DNA of 64,000 nt from Ascarosepion bandense. Taxonomy: Eukaryota; Mollusca; Cephalopoda; Sepiida; Sepiidae. A program made the translations under genes and the position numbers. Shown piece by piece: positions 20,801-30,660 of the stretch. The stretch is from the NCBI GenBank assembly GCA_037127315.1, contig JBBBDQ010000191.1, forward strand, positions 16,353,001 through 16,417,000. The letters run 5' to 3'. Under the pieces are notes generated by a model, which saw only the letters and a program-made list of their open reading frames with translations, was not told the DNA's origin and did no database searches. Positions within the stretch are counted from its first letter, which is position 1; each line of letters starts with the position of its first letter.

Positions 20801-21023
20801 CTCACGGTATAGAATATCGTGCCATTGTTAAACGTAACATTTCTTAGTTAAGTCGCTACGACACACGTTGAATGGTGAAAACAAACTAGCCACATATATA
20901 CACGAATGACAAACGTAACCTAGTCTATGTGACAATACAGCGCCATCTACCGTAAACTTTTGTTAAACATAATAATTAAAAAACGGACGTTTTTTTCCTC
21001 CTTGTTTTGGTGTGAAAAAGCCA

Positions 21024-21026
<3 letters not shown>
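20801..21026. other. Nothing recognised
   Basis: Single-copy appearance. Confidence 0.4.

Positions 21027-21057
<31 letters not shown>
21027..21057. repeat. (TA)n microsatellite
   Basis: TA run directly left of the TIR element. Confidence 0.95.
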
Positions 21058-21058
<1 letters not shown>

Positions 21059-21359
21059 TACCGACCGTAATTATCAGGCCACGACACCCCAGTTTTTTTT
21101 TAAGAGAAATGATGTATTTCAGACTATTTTTAGTATATATTGCCAAAATATTACAAGGCAAGGAAGCAAAGATAAACTCGTCCGAATCAGCCTAAATTTT
21201 CTTGATTCTGTCATTGATGCACATGTTATTGTGCTGTATTAACAAAAGATCCTATTTTCATTTACAATTATTCACTTGGCAATAAATACAAAAAATAGTA
21301 TGAAATACATCATTTTTTTAAAACACTGGGGTGACCTAATAATTATGGCCGGTACTTTA
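21058..21359. mobile_element. Non-autonomous Tc1/mariner-like TIR element (~300 bp)
   Basis: The left terminus 'ctaccgaccgtaattatcag' and further 'gacaccccagt', 'aaatgatgtatttca' are inverted at the right end as 'tgaaatacatcattt', 'actggggtgac', 'aattatggccggtac'. Arms are about 60 bp with roughly 80 percent identity by eye. Both ends sit in (TA)n sequence, as expected for TA-targeting elements. The interior has no transposase frame. Confidence 0.8.
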
Positions 21360-21376
21360 TATATATATATATATAA
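21360..21376. repeat. (TA)n microsatellite
   Basis: TA run right of the TIR element. Confidence 0.9.
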
Positions 21377-22100
21377 CCACACAGAAAGTGGCATATAGGT
21401 AAAATCCCAAGGAACATCTTACTAGTATAAATATTAAAACTGATCCAGCCAGAGTGTTCGATGTAAATAAAATTATCTATTTACAGAACCAAATATGTGT
21501 AGTTTTTCAAATAAAACTTCGAAAAATAACATGTGTCGGATGATCATTTCTGCGAAGTACATTCGCATCGTCAGCGATCTTTTATCATGGAAAAATTTTA
21601 AAAGTTTTTCATACACCGGAAGTTTACTTAAAAGAAGAAAAAAGAAAGAAATAATAAAAAAGTGGGAGGGGAAGTGAAAAAAGTGAGAGAAGAGTATTTT
21701 CGAAGGCAAGTGTCCAAACGCTATTTCAGAGGTTGATAAGAGAGAGAGAAGACAAAGACAGATAGCGAAATACATTCACCTCGATCTGTGAGAGGAACAT
21801 TAAAAAATGAATTAAAAAAATGTTTTTTAAGTATACATGTGCCTGTACAGAAGCGTTTATATGTATATGTGTGTGTACCTATATACGTGCATGCATGAAT
21901 GCGTATGTGTTCAAATGCATAGACGTATCAGTATAAACATATGCACATATATCAAAACAATAACAATAAATAAAACAATTAGTTATAAATCTAACTTCCT
22001 GCAATTAATGTGTATATTACTTATCTTACCGCTAAACCGAATAAAAAAACGAAATATTAGCCTAATGAAGATATTAAAGATATTAAATGATCTTAAAAAT
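21377..22100. other. Nothing recognised
   Basis: AT-rich with purine-rich (21630-21700) and CA/TG-rich stretches. No supported gene. Confidence 0.4.
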
Positions 22101-22101
22101 T

Positions 22102-22218
22102 AATTCTGTTCTCTATAAGTACACATGTCAGTGTAGCACTAAATACGTGGGACGAACATTTATGCAAAGAACGAAATACAACTTAAAAAAACAGACAAAC
22201 CAGAATGCACAAAATTAA
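22102..22218 (+). mobile_element. Penelope-like element scrap with GIY-YIG endonuclease motif
   Basis: One frame reads 'VLYKYTCQCSTKYVGRTF' then 'MQRTKYN', ending at a stop near 22216. Y-K-[YF]-x-C-x-C followed by Y-V-G-R-T is the N-terminal GIY-YIG core as it occurs in Penelope-like retroelements. The preceding RT and the rest of the nuclease are absent. The assignment rests on this one motif. Confidence 0.5.
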
Positions 22219-22640
22219 TGTGTCTAGTGAATGTAATAATTCGCCACAAATGGCAACTATCTAACAAAAAGAAAAGAGATAAATAGAAAAGAAGAGGAAA
22301 AAGCTAAAGAGCGAGCGTGAAGGGAAAATAAACGAAGAAAGTAGCAAATGATCACGACACCCTCCGCATGCGCATATCTGCAGACAGGAGTACGGGCGAG
22401 AAGGCATATCCGCACAGATGCGTGCATAAACGCACGCGTGCATAACTGCACATGCGAACAAAAACAATACGGGAAAAGAACTTACACTAATGATAAGTGT
22501 ATATAAAAACAAAAAATTGGAAAATATAAGCAGTAAATTAATGATAACCGCTGAAGAGTAGACTTACGAAACTCTGAAGTCGAAATGCTGAAGTTAACAT
22601 CTATCAGCTAAGTGACAAACTTTTACCGATATTTAATTAT
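22219..22640. other. Nothing recognised
   Basis: Purine-rich 22260-22340, then mixed DNA rich in 'gcgtgcat'-type alternating sequence (22400-22450). Confidence 0.4.
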
Positions 22641-22644
22641 ATTA

Positions 22645-22649
<5 letters not shown>

Positions 22650-22680
<31 letters not shown>
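22650..22680. repeat. (CT)n microsatellite
   Basis: About 15 CT units. Confidence 0.95.
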
Positions 22681-22682
<2 letters not shown>

Positions 22683-22700
22683 GTATACATGTGTGTATAT

Positions 22701-23003
22701 GTCAGTTAAATGCCATACGTGTTACACGCTTGGGCGATCATGTCTCGAAAGAGACATGACTGACTGGGTAGAAGATTATCTCGCAGTAGGTTGCCATTGT
22801 TTTCTGCTGTAGGCTGGTTGCCAAACAAAGCTATAGAAACCAATCTGTCCTATTATTTAACCCATAACTGGAGGGAAGAGACGAATTATTCCTTTCCTAA
22901 GGGTATTTGTGCGTAAGTGAATGCAAGGAATTCAACTGAAATTCGAACTCGGTTCCCCGATTTGTCGTTCCGAGTCGATATCCACTGCACCACAACGTAC
23001 ATA
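22701..23003 (-). mobile_element. SINE-A, full length
   Basis: Tail 'gtcagttaaatgccatacgtg' and reversed head 'tatccactgcaccacaacg'. All body blocks are present. Confidence 0.92.
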
Positions 23004-23239
23004 CGTGTGTATGTATATTACTTTAAACGTTATTATAGTAGATATTCGTATTTAAAGATACCCCATTTTTTAAAATTTAAACAGTGTGAATTATGTCGAA
23101 TATTCGAGAAATTTTAATAAATGCAGACCGATATACATAATGCACATTGTTTAAATAAAAATATAAATTAGGTATCTATTTCAAATACGTCTGAAATAAT
23201 AGGAACGCTCTTAATTCTTTATATATATATATATATATA

Positions 23240-23290
23240 GTCATCCGCAGGCAGATCTGTTTCGCTGTATTACAGCTCATCAGTACGGTT
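23240..23290 (-). ncRNA. Hammerhead-ribozyme-like motif 1
   Basis: Minus-strand reading: stem I 5' arm 'ccgta' (23288-23284), CTGATGA (23283-23277), perfect stem II 'gctgt-aat-acagc' (23276-23264), GAAA (23263-23260), self-complementary 'cagatctg' as stem III (23259-23252), then stem I 3' arm 'tgcgg' (23249-23245). This matches the CUGANGA/GAAA hammerhead layout with a minimal palindromic stem III. The conserved U before the cleavage position is C here (23251), so this copy is probably inactive. It is flanked by (TA)n on both sides. Confidence 0.55.
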
Positions 23291-23294
23291 AGAC

Positions 23295-23330
<36 letters not shown>
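23291..23330. repeat. (TA)n(TG)n microsatellite
   Basis: TA run followed by TG run after 'gttagac'. Confidence 0.95.
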
Positions 23331-23680
23331 AGTGTACACATTTGAATCCATCTACGAATTATTCTATTACTAATATGTGACTCGATATTATGTATAAAAG
23401 AACATTTTTATATTCGCGATTATATTTCACGGTGTCCTTATATTCATATAGAATAAAGGCATTTGTCATAATTTGACACAGAATCACAAGTTTTGGCATC
23501 AGTGTAGATCATTGTTACGAAACTATGTTAAGCTGAGCATTCTCTGCACAAGGCTACATGTATGGATCACTTGATGAAGTCGATCGCACTTTACCATTAT
23601 ACTGCTCTTAAAGACTAGCAAGATTCCGCTTAACCTTTGAGTGGTGCTTCATTCTATCATTCTCTCTCTCATTACTTTTT
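23331..23680. other. Nothing recognised
   Basis: No repeat partner or supported frame. Confidence 0.4.
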
Positions 23681-23684
23681 CTTG

Positions 23685-24490
23685 TGTCGTGTAACTTCAG
23701 GAAGTTGACAATCGTGAACATCTATAATCTCCTGTCCTTTGTAACACTTAATAAATGTCTTTTTGTTCAGTCAGTCAGTTAAGTGCCATACGTGATACAC
23801 GCTTGGGCGTTCATGTCTCGAAAAAGACATGACTGACTGGGCAGAAGATTATCCCGCAGTAGTTTGCTATTGCTTTCTGCGGTAGACTGGTTGCCGACTA
23901 AGGCTATAGAACTCAATCTGTCCTGCTATTTAACCCATAACTGGAAGGAAGAGACGGATTAATACCTTTCCCAAGGGTATTTGCGCGTAAGTGAATACAC
24001 TGGATTCAACTGGAATTCGAACTCGGCTCCCCGGTTTCTCGCTCCGAGCCGATATCCACTGTACCACAACGCACAGTCTTTTTGTTATCTCTCCTAAATC
24101 TTGTTCTACCATTTAGTTACTCAAAATCACTAGTTATATGATTTCCAGTGTCCCACTTACATTCTGTCTGTTCTGCGTGTATCAAATTTTCTAAATCTTC
24201 TTTCCTCATTATATGCCCTAGTAATTTCTACTGTCTCTTTTTGTTTCCATTTTCTCTAAAATTTTGTCGTGCCCATAGTTGGGCCTATAGCATTCTCAGT
24301 ATCCTTCTGCAGAACCACATTTCTGTTGCTTCAAGTATCTTCTTCACTTGTCTGTAAATCAATCAAGCATTCATGTAGAAGGATTGATATTACATAATAA
24401 TCCAGTACGCTTTTCTTTCTAGCGAATTTTTTTCTGTTTTATAATACTTTGCTTCACTTTTGTAAGGCATCTTTTGCCAAGTTTAGATTT
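23685..24490 (-). mobile_element. RTE-like LINE 3' fragment interrupted by SINE-A
   Basis: LINE landmarks flank the SINE on both sides. At 23690-23756 there is the 3' end ('gtgtcgtgtaacttcagg', 'aatctcctgtcctttgtaac', as at 53345-53410). At 24148-24480 the C-terminal coding block is reversed ('caaattttctaaatcttc', 'cagtatccttctgcag', 'cttcaagtatcttcttc'). No open frame of useful length remains. Confidence 0.75.
23757..24086 (-). mobile_element. SINE-A, full length, with 11-bp target-site duplication
   Basis: The SINE (23768-24075) is bracketed by 'gtctttttgtt' at 23757-23767 and 24076-24086. It is therefore a clean target-primed insertion into the RTE fragment and younger than it. Confidence 0.93.
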
Positions 24491-24515
24491 TTTTTATATT
24501 TTAGAGGAATAGTGG

Positions 24516-24822
24516 TTGTGCGTTTTGGTGCAGTGGCTATCGGCTCGGAACGAGGAATCAGAGAGCCGAGTTCGAATTATATTGAGTTCCTTACATTCAC
24601 TTACGTGAAAATACTCTCGGAAAAGATATTAATAGATCCCTTCTAGCTCCAGCTCTGGGTCAAATAGCATGACGGATTGGGTTCAGTAGCTTTCGTTGGC
24701 GACCAGTCTACCGCAGAAAGTAATGGCAACATACTGCGGGAAAATTTTTTGCCCGGTTAGTCATGTCTGTCTTGAGACATGATCGCCCAAGCGTGTATCA
24801 CGTATGGTACTTGACTGACTGA
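24516..24822 (+). mobile_element. SINE-A, full length
   Basis: Head 'tgcgttttggtgcagtggc', B box 'gagttcgaattatattgag', tail 'cgtatggtacttgactgactga'. Confidence 0.9.
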
Positions 24823-24849
24823 GTGATAGCGCGTATATAGATATAAACA

Positions 24850-24910
24850 GTGTGAATAAATCATCAGCGCCTGGTAAATGGCAGTTTCAGGCTTTTAAAC
24901 CATTGTTGGT
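24850..24910 (+). mobile_element. Half-palindrome element fragment (family of 47366-47500)
   Basis: 'taaacagtgtgaataaatca' followed by 'ggtaaatggcagtttcagg' matches one arm of the palindrome at 47366-47500 and the arm at 50005-50040. Confidence 0.5.
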
Positions 24911-25097
24911 TTCTATATTCTCACTGTCTTTATAGCTACCTAGCTAGATAGATAAGAAAATATATCAAGGTTATATATAGACTATTTGAACTGCTACTAC
25001 AGATGCAAGCGCTGCGATCAGCAGTCAGCGACAAGTCAATTTTTTAAGAGTAGAACCCGTTACACAAAACGAAGTTTTTGTCAAAGTAAAGAATTAA

Positions 25098-25620
25098 AAA
25101 AAAAATATCACCCCAAGCAAGACATTCCACTGCCACTACTGCGCAAGGGGTTACATAGGGGAAGGTAAAGAGAAAGAGTGGTTAGATATTGGAAATGTCA
25201 TAAGGAAGTTGATAGACTGGTAAGGGTACCAAGGCTGAGGGTTGGGTAGATGGGAAGAGTGTTTGAGAGAATGGATACGAGTTAGTGTGTTAGGAGGTGT
25301 CTATTGACCTTACATTTAAACTTCTGGAGATTGTAGCTGTCGGGGAAGCAATCATGTGGAAGGGAATTCCACAGTCGGGAAGTGCGAGAAAAGAAGCTGT
25401 TGGAGTAGAAATTGCGGTTACATTTTATCGGTTTTACTGTAAAAGGGTGGGACCTAGTTGCTAATCTAGTATCTCGTGCAAATTCGTACCTAAGGGGCAC
25501 TAGTGATCTAAGTTCATCGGAGCAGAAGCCGTGAAAGTATTTATAGAAGAGACACAGGGACGCCACGTCACGCCGGTGAGAGAGTTAGTACTTGATTAAG
25601 GCCATATTGAGGAGATACGA
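25098..25620 (-). mobile_element. CR1/Jockey-like LINE 3' fragment
   Basis: On the minus strand the C-terminal ORF region reads 'MASLCLFYKYFHGFCSDELR' (from 25566), then 'RYEFARDTRLATRSHPFTVK', 'SFFSRTSRLWNSLPHDCFP' and a stop near 25282. The 3' UTR runs to 'ggggtgatattttttttt' at 25098-25115. It is very similar to 57068-57560. The 5' truncation lies near 25620. Confidence 0.85.
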
Positions 25621-25776
25621 CTTTTTGTTTTCTATATAGAAAGAAAAGACATAATAATGCAAAATGTAATATATAATTTTTGTTTTAAATATAAAAATAC
25701 AGATTACGATGGATAAATCAACATCTAAAATTACACAAATAATGAAAATATTACTGACATTCCACTTTCACTGATA

Positions 25777-26083
25777 TCAGTCAGTCAAGTGCCATACGTG
25801 ATACACGCTTGGGCGATCATGTCTCGAAAGAGACATGACTGACTGGGCAGAAGATTATCCCACATTAGGTTGTCATTACTTTCTGCGGTAGATTGGTTGC
25901 CAGCCAAGGCTAAATAGCCCTATCTGTCCCGTTATTTAACCCATAACTGGAGAGAAGAGACGGATTAATACCTTCCCCAAGGGCATTTGCGCAGAAGTGA
26001 ATGCAAGAAATTCAGCTGGAATTCGAACTCGGCTCCCCGACTCCTCGTTCCGAGTTGATATTCACTGCACCACAACGCACATC
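25777..26083 (-). mobile_element. SINE-A, full length
   Basis: Tail 'cagtcagtcaagtgccatac', reversed B box near 26018-26032, reversed head 'attcactgcaccacaacgc'. Confidence 0.92.
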
Positions 26084-26499
26084 CGCTTTGATCATTACTG
26101 ATATATTAAACAAAGTTACACAAAAAATTCTTGAAACACGAAGAAAGAGTAAATATTTTCAATAAAATTGCTATTGGCTTCGAAATCTCATGCATCTCTT
26201 TTGTACGGTGTCCTTGTTTAAGTTGGAGAATGCTGCCATAATACTTGCCTTCAGCTCATTTTTGGTATTACAAGGAGTTTCGCCTCAGCAAATGGGCATG
26301 CTCGAAACAGCTCTGACGAGAAATTAATGTAAAACAGACTAAGTTATGGATACTATACACAGGTCCATCAATAAGTCCGTAGCCTAATAATGAAAATATT
26401 TATTTTAAACAACTTTTTAAAGAAAAAATCATTCCTTTTCAACGCACATAAACCAATGCTACTCTATTAATCGCATGTATAAAACATTATACAGAAGCT
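26084..26499. other. Unassigned, possible mariner-type terminus near 26352
   Basis: 'ggtccatcaataagtccgta' resembles mariner ends, but no inverted partner was found. The rest shows nothing. Confidence 0.3.
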
Positions 26500-26705
26500 A
26501 TGTGCCTAGACATGGGCAGCGGAACAAGAACAATCTACTATCAGACATTGAATACAGCATTCAGTTTAAAACTCCCTGAAAGTTACCTGCATCAACAGGC
26601 ACCTGAAGAAGGCATAGCAGGACAACTTTCTAAACGTTATGATAGCAACAACAATGGTGGAAACATTAGTCTGAATGTAAATAATGTAGATAATGATAAC
26701 TGATC
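26500..26705 (+). mobile_element. Dispersed repeat P (Penelope-like 3' region)
   Basis: Contains 'aactccctgaaagttacctg', 'acctgaagaaggcatagc', 'gtctgaatgtaaataatgtag', the plus-strand counterpart of 32395-32590. The hammerhead-like 'CTGAAGA' (26603-26609) is kept but the GAAA box is changed to TAAA. Confidence 0.45.
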
Positions 26706-27045
26706 ATTCCAGATATTTTCGATAGAAATCATAGAGTGAAAATTTCAGACCAAAATTCAACTGATACCGATGTGTCGATCTTCACGATTACTGATTTGCA
26801 TTCATAAAGAAACAAACACACAATTTCTGGTCTCTGGTCGTCAGATTTGATAGGGTAATTTAATTTATTGACTTTCTTATCTTAAAACATACCAACGCAT
26901 TTTCCTTTAACAACTTTGACTTTCATTCAAGCCTGAAGAAACCGAACTAAATACACGTGACCTCAGCGACACGCGTCGTATAAGAGCTTCTCTCCTTTGT
27001 GTCATTATTTTCACATTTATTTTGGATACTAATACATATTCCACA
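26706..27045. other. Nothing recognised
   Basis: No supported gene or repeat. Confidence 0.4.
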
Positions 27046-27049
27046 TACA

Positions 27050-27050
<1 letters not shown>

Positions 27051-27090
<40 letters not shown>
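27051..27090. repeat. (TA)n microsatellite
   Basis: TA run followed by ATT repeats to 27110. Confidence 0.95.
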
Positions 27091-27094
<4 letters not shown>

Positions 27095-27264
27095 ATCATT
27101 ATTATTATAGAAAAACGTACAAAGAAAACAGTATCACTAATGACTAAAATCAAAGTTCTACCACTAACAAAACGTTAAATTAAGTCGTCAGACTTTTGGC
27201 CCATTTTTAGATTTAGTTCGTATATATATATATATATATATAAGTCAAAAACTTCGAAATTCAA

Positions 27265-27316
27265 TTTCGTTGAATGGCCATTTCAGTGAGAAAAGTCTCG
27301 CTTCATCAGCAACGGT
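27265..27316 (-). ncRNA. Hammerhead-ribozyme-like motif 2 (best candidate)
   Basis: Minus-strand reading: stem I 5' arm 'cgttg' (27314-27310), CTGATGA (27309-27303), stem II 'agcgaga-ctttt-ctcact' (27302-27285, one mismatch), GAAA (27284-27281), palindromic stem III 'atggccat' with its first A as A15.1 and last T as U16.1 (27281-27274), H17 = T (27273), then stem I 3' arm 'caacg' (27272-27268), perfectly complementary to the 5' arm. All consensus positions (CUGANGA, GAAA, NUH as AUU) are satisfied. Stem III without a loop implies action as a dimer or tandem copy, as described for the minimal hammerheads of Penelope-like elements. Confidence 0.6.
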
Positions 27317-27461
27317 TGAAAAGAAAATTATAAATACGTTACAAAATTTCTATCAGTTTTAATATTAATAAAATTAATATTAATTGGATCGGGTTTTTCG
27401 GAATTTTACCTATTTGCTCATCATTTTTAGATTTTATATATATATCAAATTCAATTTTTTA

Positions 27462-27520
27462 AAAAATCGGATGGCCATTTCGACGGATAAATTTAACACC
27501 CATCTCATCAGACCAAAATT
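27462..27520 (-). ncRNA. Hammerhead-ribozyme-like motif 3 (stem I lost)
   Basis: Minus-strand CTGATGA (27511-27505), stem II 'gatgggt...atccgtc' (27504-27482, seven pairs including G-U), GAAA (27481-27478), the same 'atggccat' stem III (27478-27471) and AUC at the cleavage position. The segments that should form stem I do not pair. It lies about 200 bp from motif 2 in the same orientation. Confidence 0.45.
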
Positions 27521-28400
27521 TGGGTCTGTAAATAAATAAATTTAGTTACGTTGAGCTCTCTGGCTGCATCAGTGTTAATATTTAATATTTAATATTGATA
27601 CAATACTTTGGGATTTACCTCAAAACTGTTTTTTTTTTTTCGGATTTCTGACCAACTTATAACTGTTTATATTAATATGATTTCTCTGTTCTTGTTGCCT
27701 GGGGTAGAGAAATTTTTGAGCTTATCACAGCAGTGGCATGTCAGTGCTTATCATCTGTAAAAGTTAAAGAATACCAGTTTTTAAAATTAGTTATTTTTCA
27801 CATATGTGATTATTGGTTAAACTTCCAAAGCGTTCTGAAAGATAAAATTGGAAAACATAATCTAGCTTTATTCGCATTTCGATATTTTATTGATTTTTCC
27901 CTCTTCAGATGACAGACGGAGATTAGCCCTACTATAAATAGGTTTATGGATTAATGAAAAGCAAAAAGATTTTTAGTCTTTCGTATTAAGATATTTTAGT
28001 TGTTATTAATGTTTTTATTTTATTTAATTACAAATAATTAAATAACACGTCATTCATAAAAGAAAAAAGTTTTTGGGATTTCATTCAGAAGGAAAACTTT
28101 ATCGCAAAACCATTAATGGGGAGAAAAATTTAAACCCCATTCATATCTAAATTTCTGTAGTAATTTAAAAGCATGTTCATCAATAAAAGATATATTTATA
28201 TTTAAGATACTGCATAATATTTTAACTGTTTGTGATTATGAGATAAAGTTTTCTGTTTAGATATATTTTTATTAGACTATGCCTGATGAAAAGTCGTATT
28301 TTTAAAATTAAAAAACTTCAAACGGAAGGTATTTTTTTAAATTCATACATGCTTTACAATTATCATAAGAGATCTATTTGTCATATCAAGTAACGTCAAA
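27521..28400. other. AT-rich; decayed Penelope-like or unknown repeat
   Basis: Near 28282 'cctgatgaaaagtcgt' and 'acttcaaac' repeat the CUGANGA/stem/xAAA layout in the plus orientation, but with a broken GAAA box. Otherwise nothing was recognised. Confidence 0.3.
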
Positions 28401-28708
28401 TCTAAATCTAAACTTATTTATAAAAAGAACTTTGTGTGTGCGTGTGTCCGTTACCTATAGACTCCAAAACAGCTGAACCGATTTTCTTGAAAATTTACAC
28501 AGTTGTACTATAAGCGTCTGCGAGTGTTCTTAGCTAGGTTTTGTGTCGAGTTACCCCTGATAAATATCGAAAATCGTTAATCGAAAAAATTGGGTTATAG
28601 AAGGAGTGGTCCGATTTTAATCAAATTTGATACACTCATAGACAAAGACATAAGAAACGATATCCAGAAGTTTCAAAGTTGCAGTTCGTAAAATAGTGCA
28701 GAAAATCG

Positions 28709-28765
<57 letters not shown>

Positions 28766-28947
28766 CAAGATATTTGTGTGTGTGTGTCTGTTTATCTGTC
28801 TGTATGTCTTTTATACAAATCCACAATTTTTATCCGATTCTCACCAAACTTCACACAAATATTCTTTAGGCTGAGTCTGAGCTCCAGGACCATGGATTAG
28901 TTTTAAAGCTTTCATTACACCCGAGCAACGCCGGGTTATACTGCTAG
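28401..28947 (+). mobile_element. Non-autonomous Helitron
   Basis: It starts with TC after an A ('a|tctaaatctaaacttat'). It ends with a hairpin 'cccgagcaacgccggg' (28920-28935), an 8-nt spacer and CTAG (28944-28947) followed by T. This is the canonical A|TC...hairpin...CTRR|T structure. The 5' ~280 bp and the 3' ~70 bp match 32734-33205. A (TA)n tract (28712-28762) has expanded inside. It has no Rep/helicase coding. Confidence 0.85.
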
Positions 28948-30395
28948 TTATTGTTATGGATCGAAATAACAATCGATCGAACCACCCCTTAAATGTTACT
29001 GTCTCAGGTCTACTCTGACCCCGGATAATAGAACCTGTTAGGATCCCAGCTATGAGTAAATTGTGAATCCCCAAACAAACGCAAAATACCATGAAAGAAT
29101 AAAATTAGATTTTTATAGTAAAAATATCATCAGTACATTTTTATATAATAAAAATGATCAACAAAACATATTTATAGTAAAATTACCAACATTTTACTAT
29201 CATTGATAGTAAAACAACCAAAATACCTTTTATCTGTAGTTCAAGTTATTCAGTTCCGTTAAAAATATTTAGTTTTTGGTATTAAATAACACACAGAAGT
29301 TAATAAACCAAAAGCAAAAAAAACAAAAAACAAGTAACATAAAAGAACTCTTTCATGACATTAAAATTATAATTTTTTTTTTAAAGGAATCAAACTGCAT
29401 TCCAAAATATAACTCCAACATGCGACAGATACCACCGCCATGATATCCACACAAATATATAACTGCACAAAAGTTGAGTAACATCTACCACGTATTCAAT
29501 TGTGACAGCAGTATAACATGTTTAATTTTTATTATTCTCCGAGAAATTAAATTTTGGCATTAAATGACCACATAAGGAGTAAGGAATTGATATGCTGCTA
29601 AACAAGCAAATCAATTAGTCTTTGAAAAGAAACAAAATAAATTTGATTAAAGACATCGAATTCTTATTCTAGTTCGATCTCGAATAACAGTTGTTTTCTT
29701 AAGTAATCGTTCTGATAATGTTTGTGACCATTCCTCGAAAATCATTTTGAATATTTTTATCCGTAAATATACAATGGGACCCTCTCCTAGCTTTTCGCTG
29801 ACCGGACATATAAAGTTCCATGCGGCACCTTTATTCTCTTTTGCTTTGGTTTTCATAAAAAACGATCAAAGGTCCGTTGCACGCTCACGAGCAAGCGGAA
29901 AGCGAGAACAAACTTCGCGGCGAGAAATATTGTCTTGCGCAGTCTGGGTGGACAGTTAGGTGACATTTCGGACAACATTTGCCACTTCTGACACCTCCGA
30001 CTAACAGACTAGATTTTCCTCTGAACTCTCCCTCCCACTAACTCTCTGGAATCGGAATTACACCTGTGACTATCTCCCACGAGTATATTTTCCTTTGTTT
30101 GGTTTAATGCAACGAAGAATTATAAATTAACATCAGTAGTATTATTAGTTATGCTTTATTGTAATTCGCAATGTGAGCTTATGTAAAAAAATATTTTAAT
30201 ACGATCATATGCTTGTAAAATCCGGGGAACAGAAAAATTAGCTATTTTAATACTATCATGTACTTGTAAAATCCGCGGAAAAGATAAATTAGCTGACAAT
30301 TTGAGGGAAAGAGAGAAATATAATTTTCTTTCTTTTTCATTTTAGTTTTCTTTCTTTTTCATATACGATACGCATTATTTCGCGCTTGGTGGACA
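28948..30395. other. Unassigned; includes a less AT-rich island 29760-30080
   Basis: 28948-29640 is AT-rich with short imperfect repeats of 'tagtaaaa'. 29760-30080 is closer to even composition and could be part of an LTR or a regulatory island, but I see no motif that decides. 30180-30310 contains a ~50-bp direct repeat ('tttaatac.atcatatgcttgtaaaatccg'). Confidence 0.3.
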
Positions 30396-30660
30396 GACGT
30401 CGTGAATATGGCATTAAAGAGGATCACAACAGTTCGAACGAAGCACTTAAGACCGCGATGGATTTACCCTCCTTCTATGCGTGTGTCAAACATAGTGTCA
30501 CAAATCTACAAAGTAAACATTCTAAAGTCAATGTTTTCAATTCCTTCTCCAAATGACAAATTAGCTTCAACTACGTTCTGTTCAATTCCCTCTCATATAA
30601 ATGAGGTAATTCTATGTTGTGGGATCTCTCCTTTGTATATGATAATGGACTTAACTGAGG
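30396..30660 (+). other. Unassigned sequence upstream of composite repeat K
   Basis: An open stretch from 30402 runs about 80 codons before entering module K. It shows no recognisable domain and no second copy, so I do not call it a gene. Confidence 0.25.

Noticed and set aside
26340..26380. Mariner terminus 'ggtccatcaataagtccgta'
   Set aside because: Single end without partner or coding part; kept only as a remark.
28270..28325. Fourth hammerhead core ('cctgatgaaaag...cttcaaac')
   Set aside because: GAAA is replaced by CAAA and neither stem I nor stem III can be drawn.
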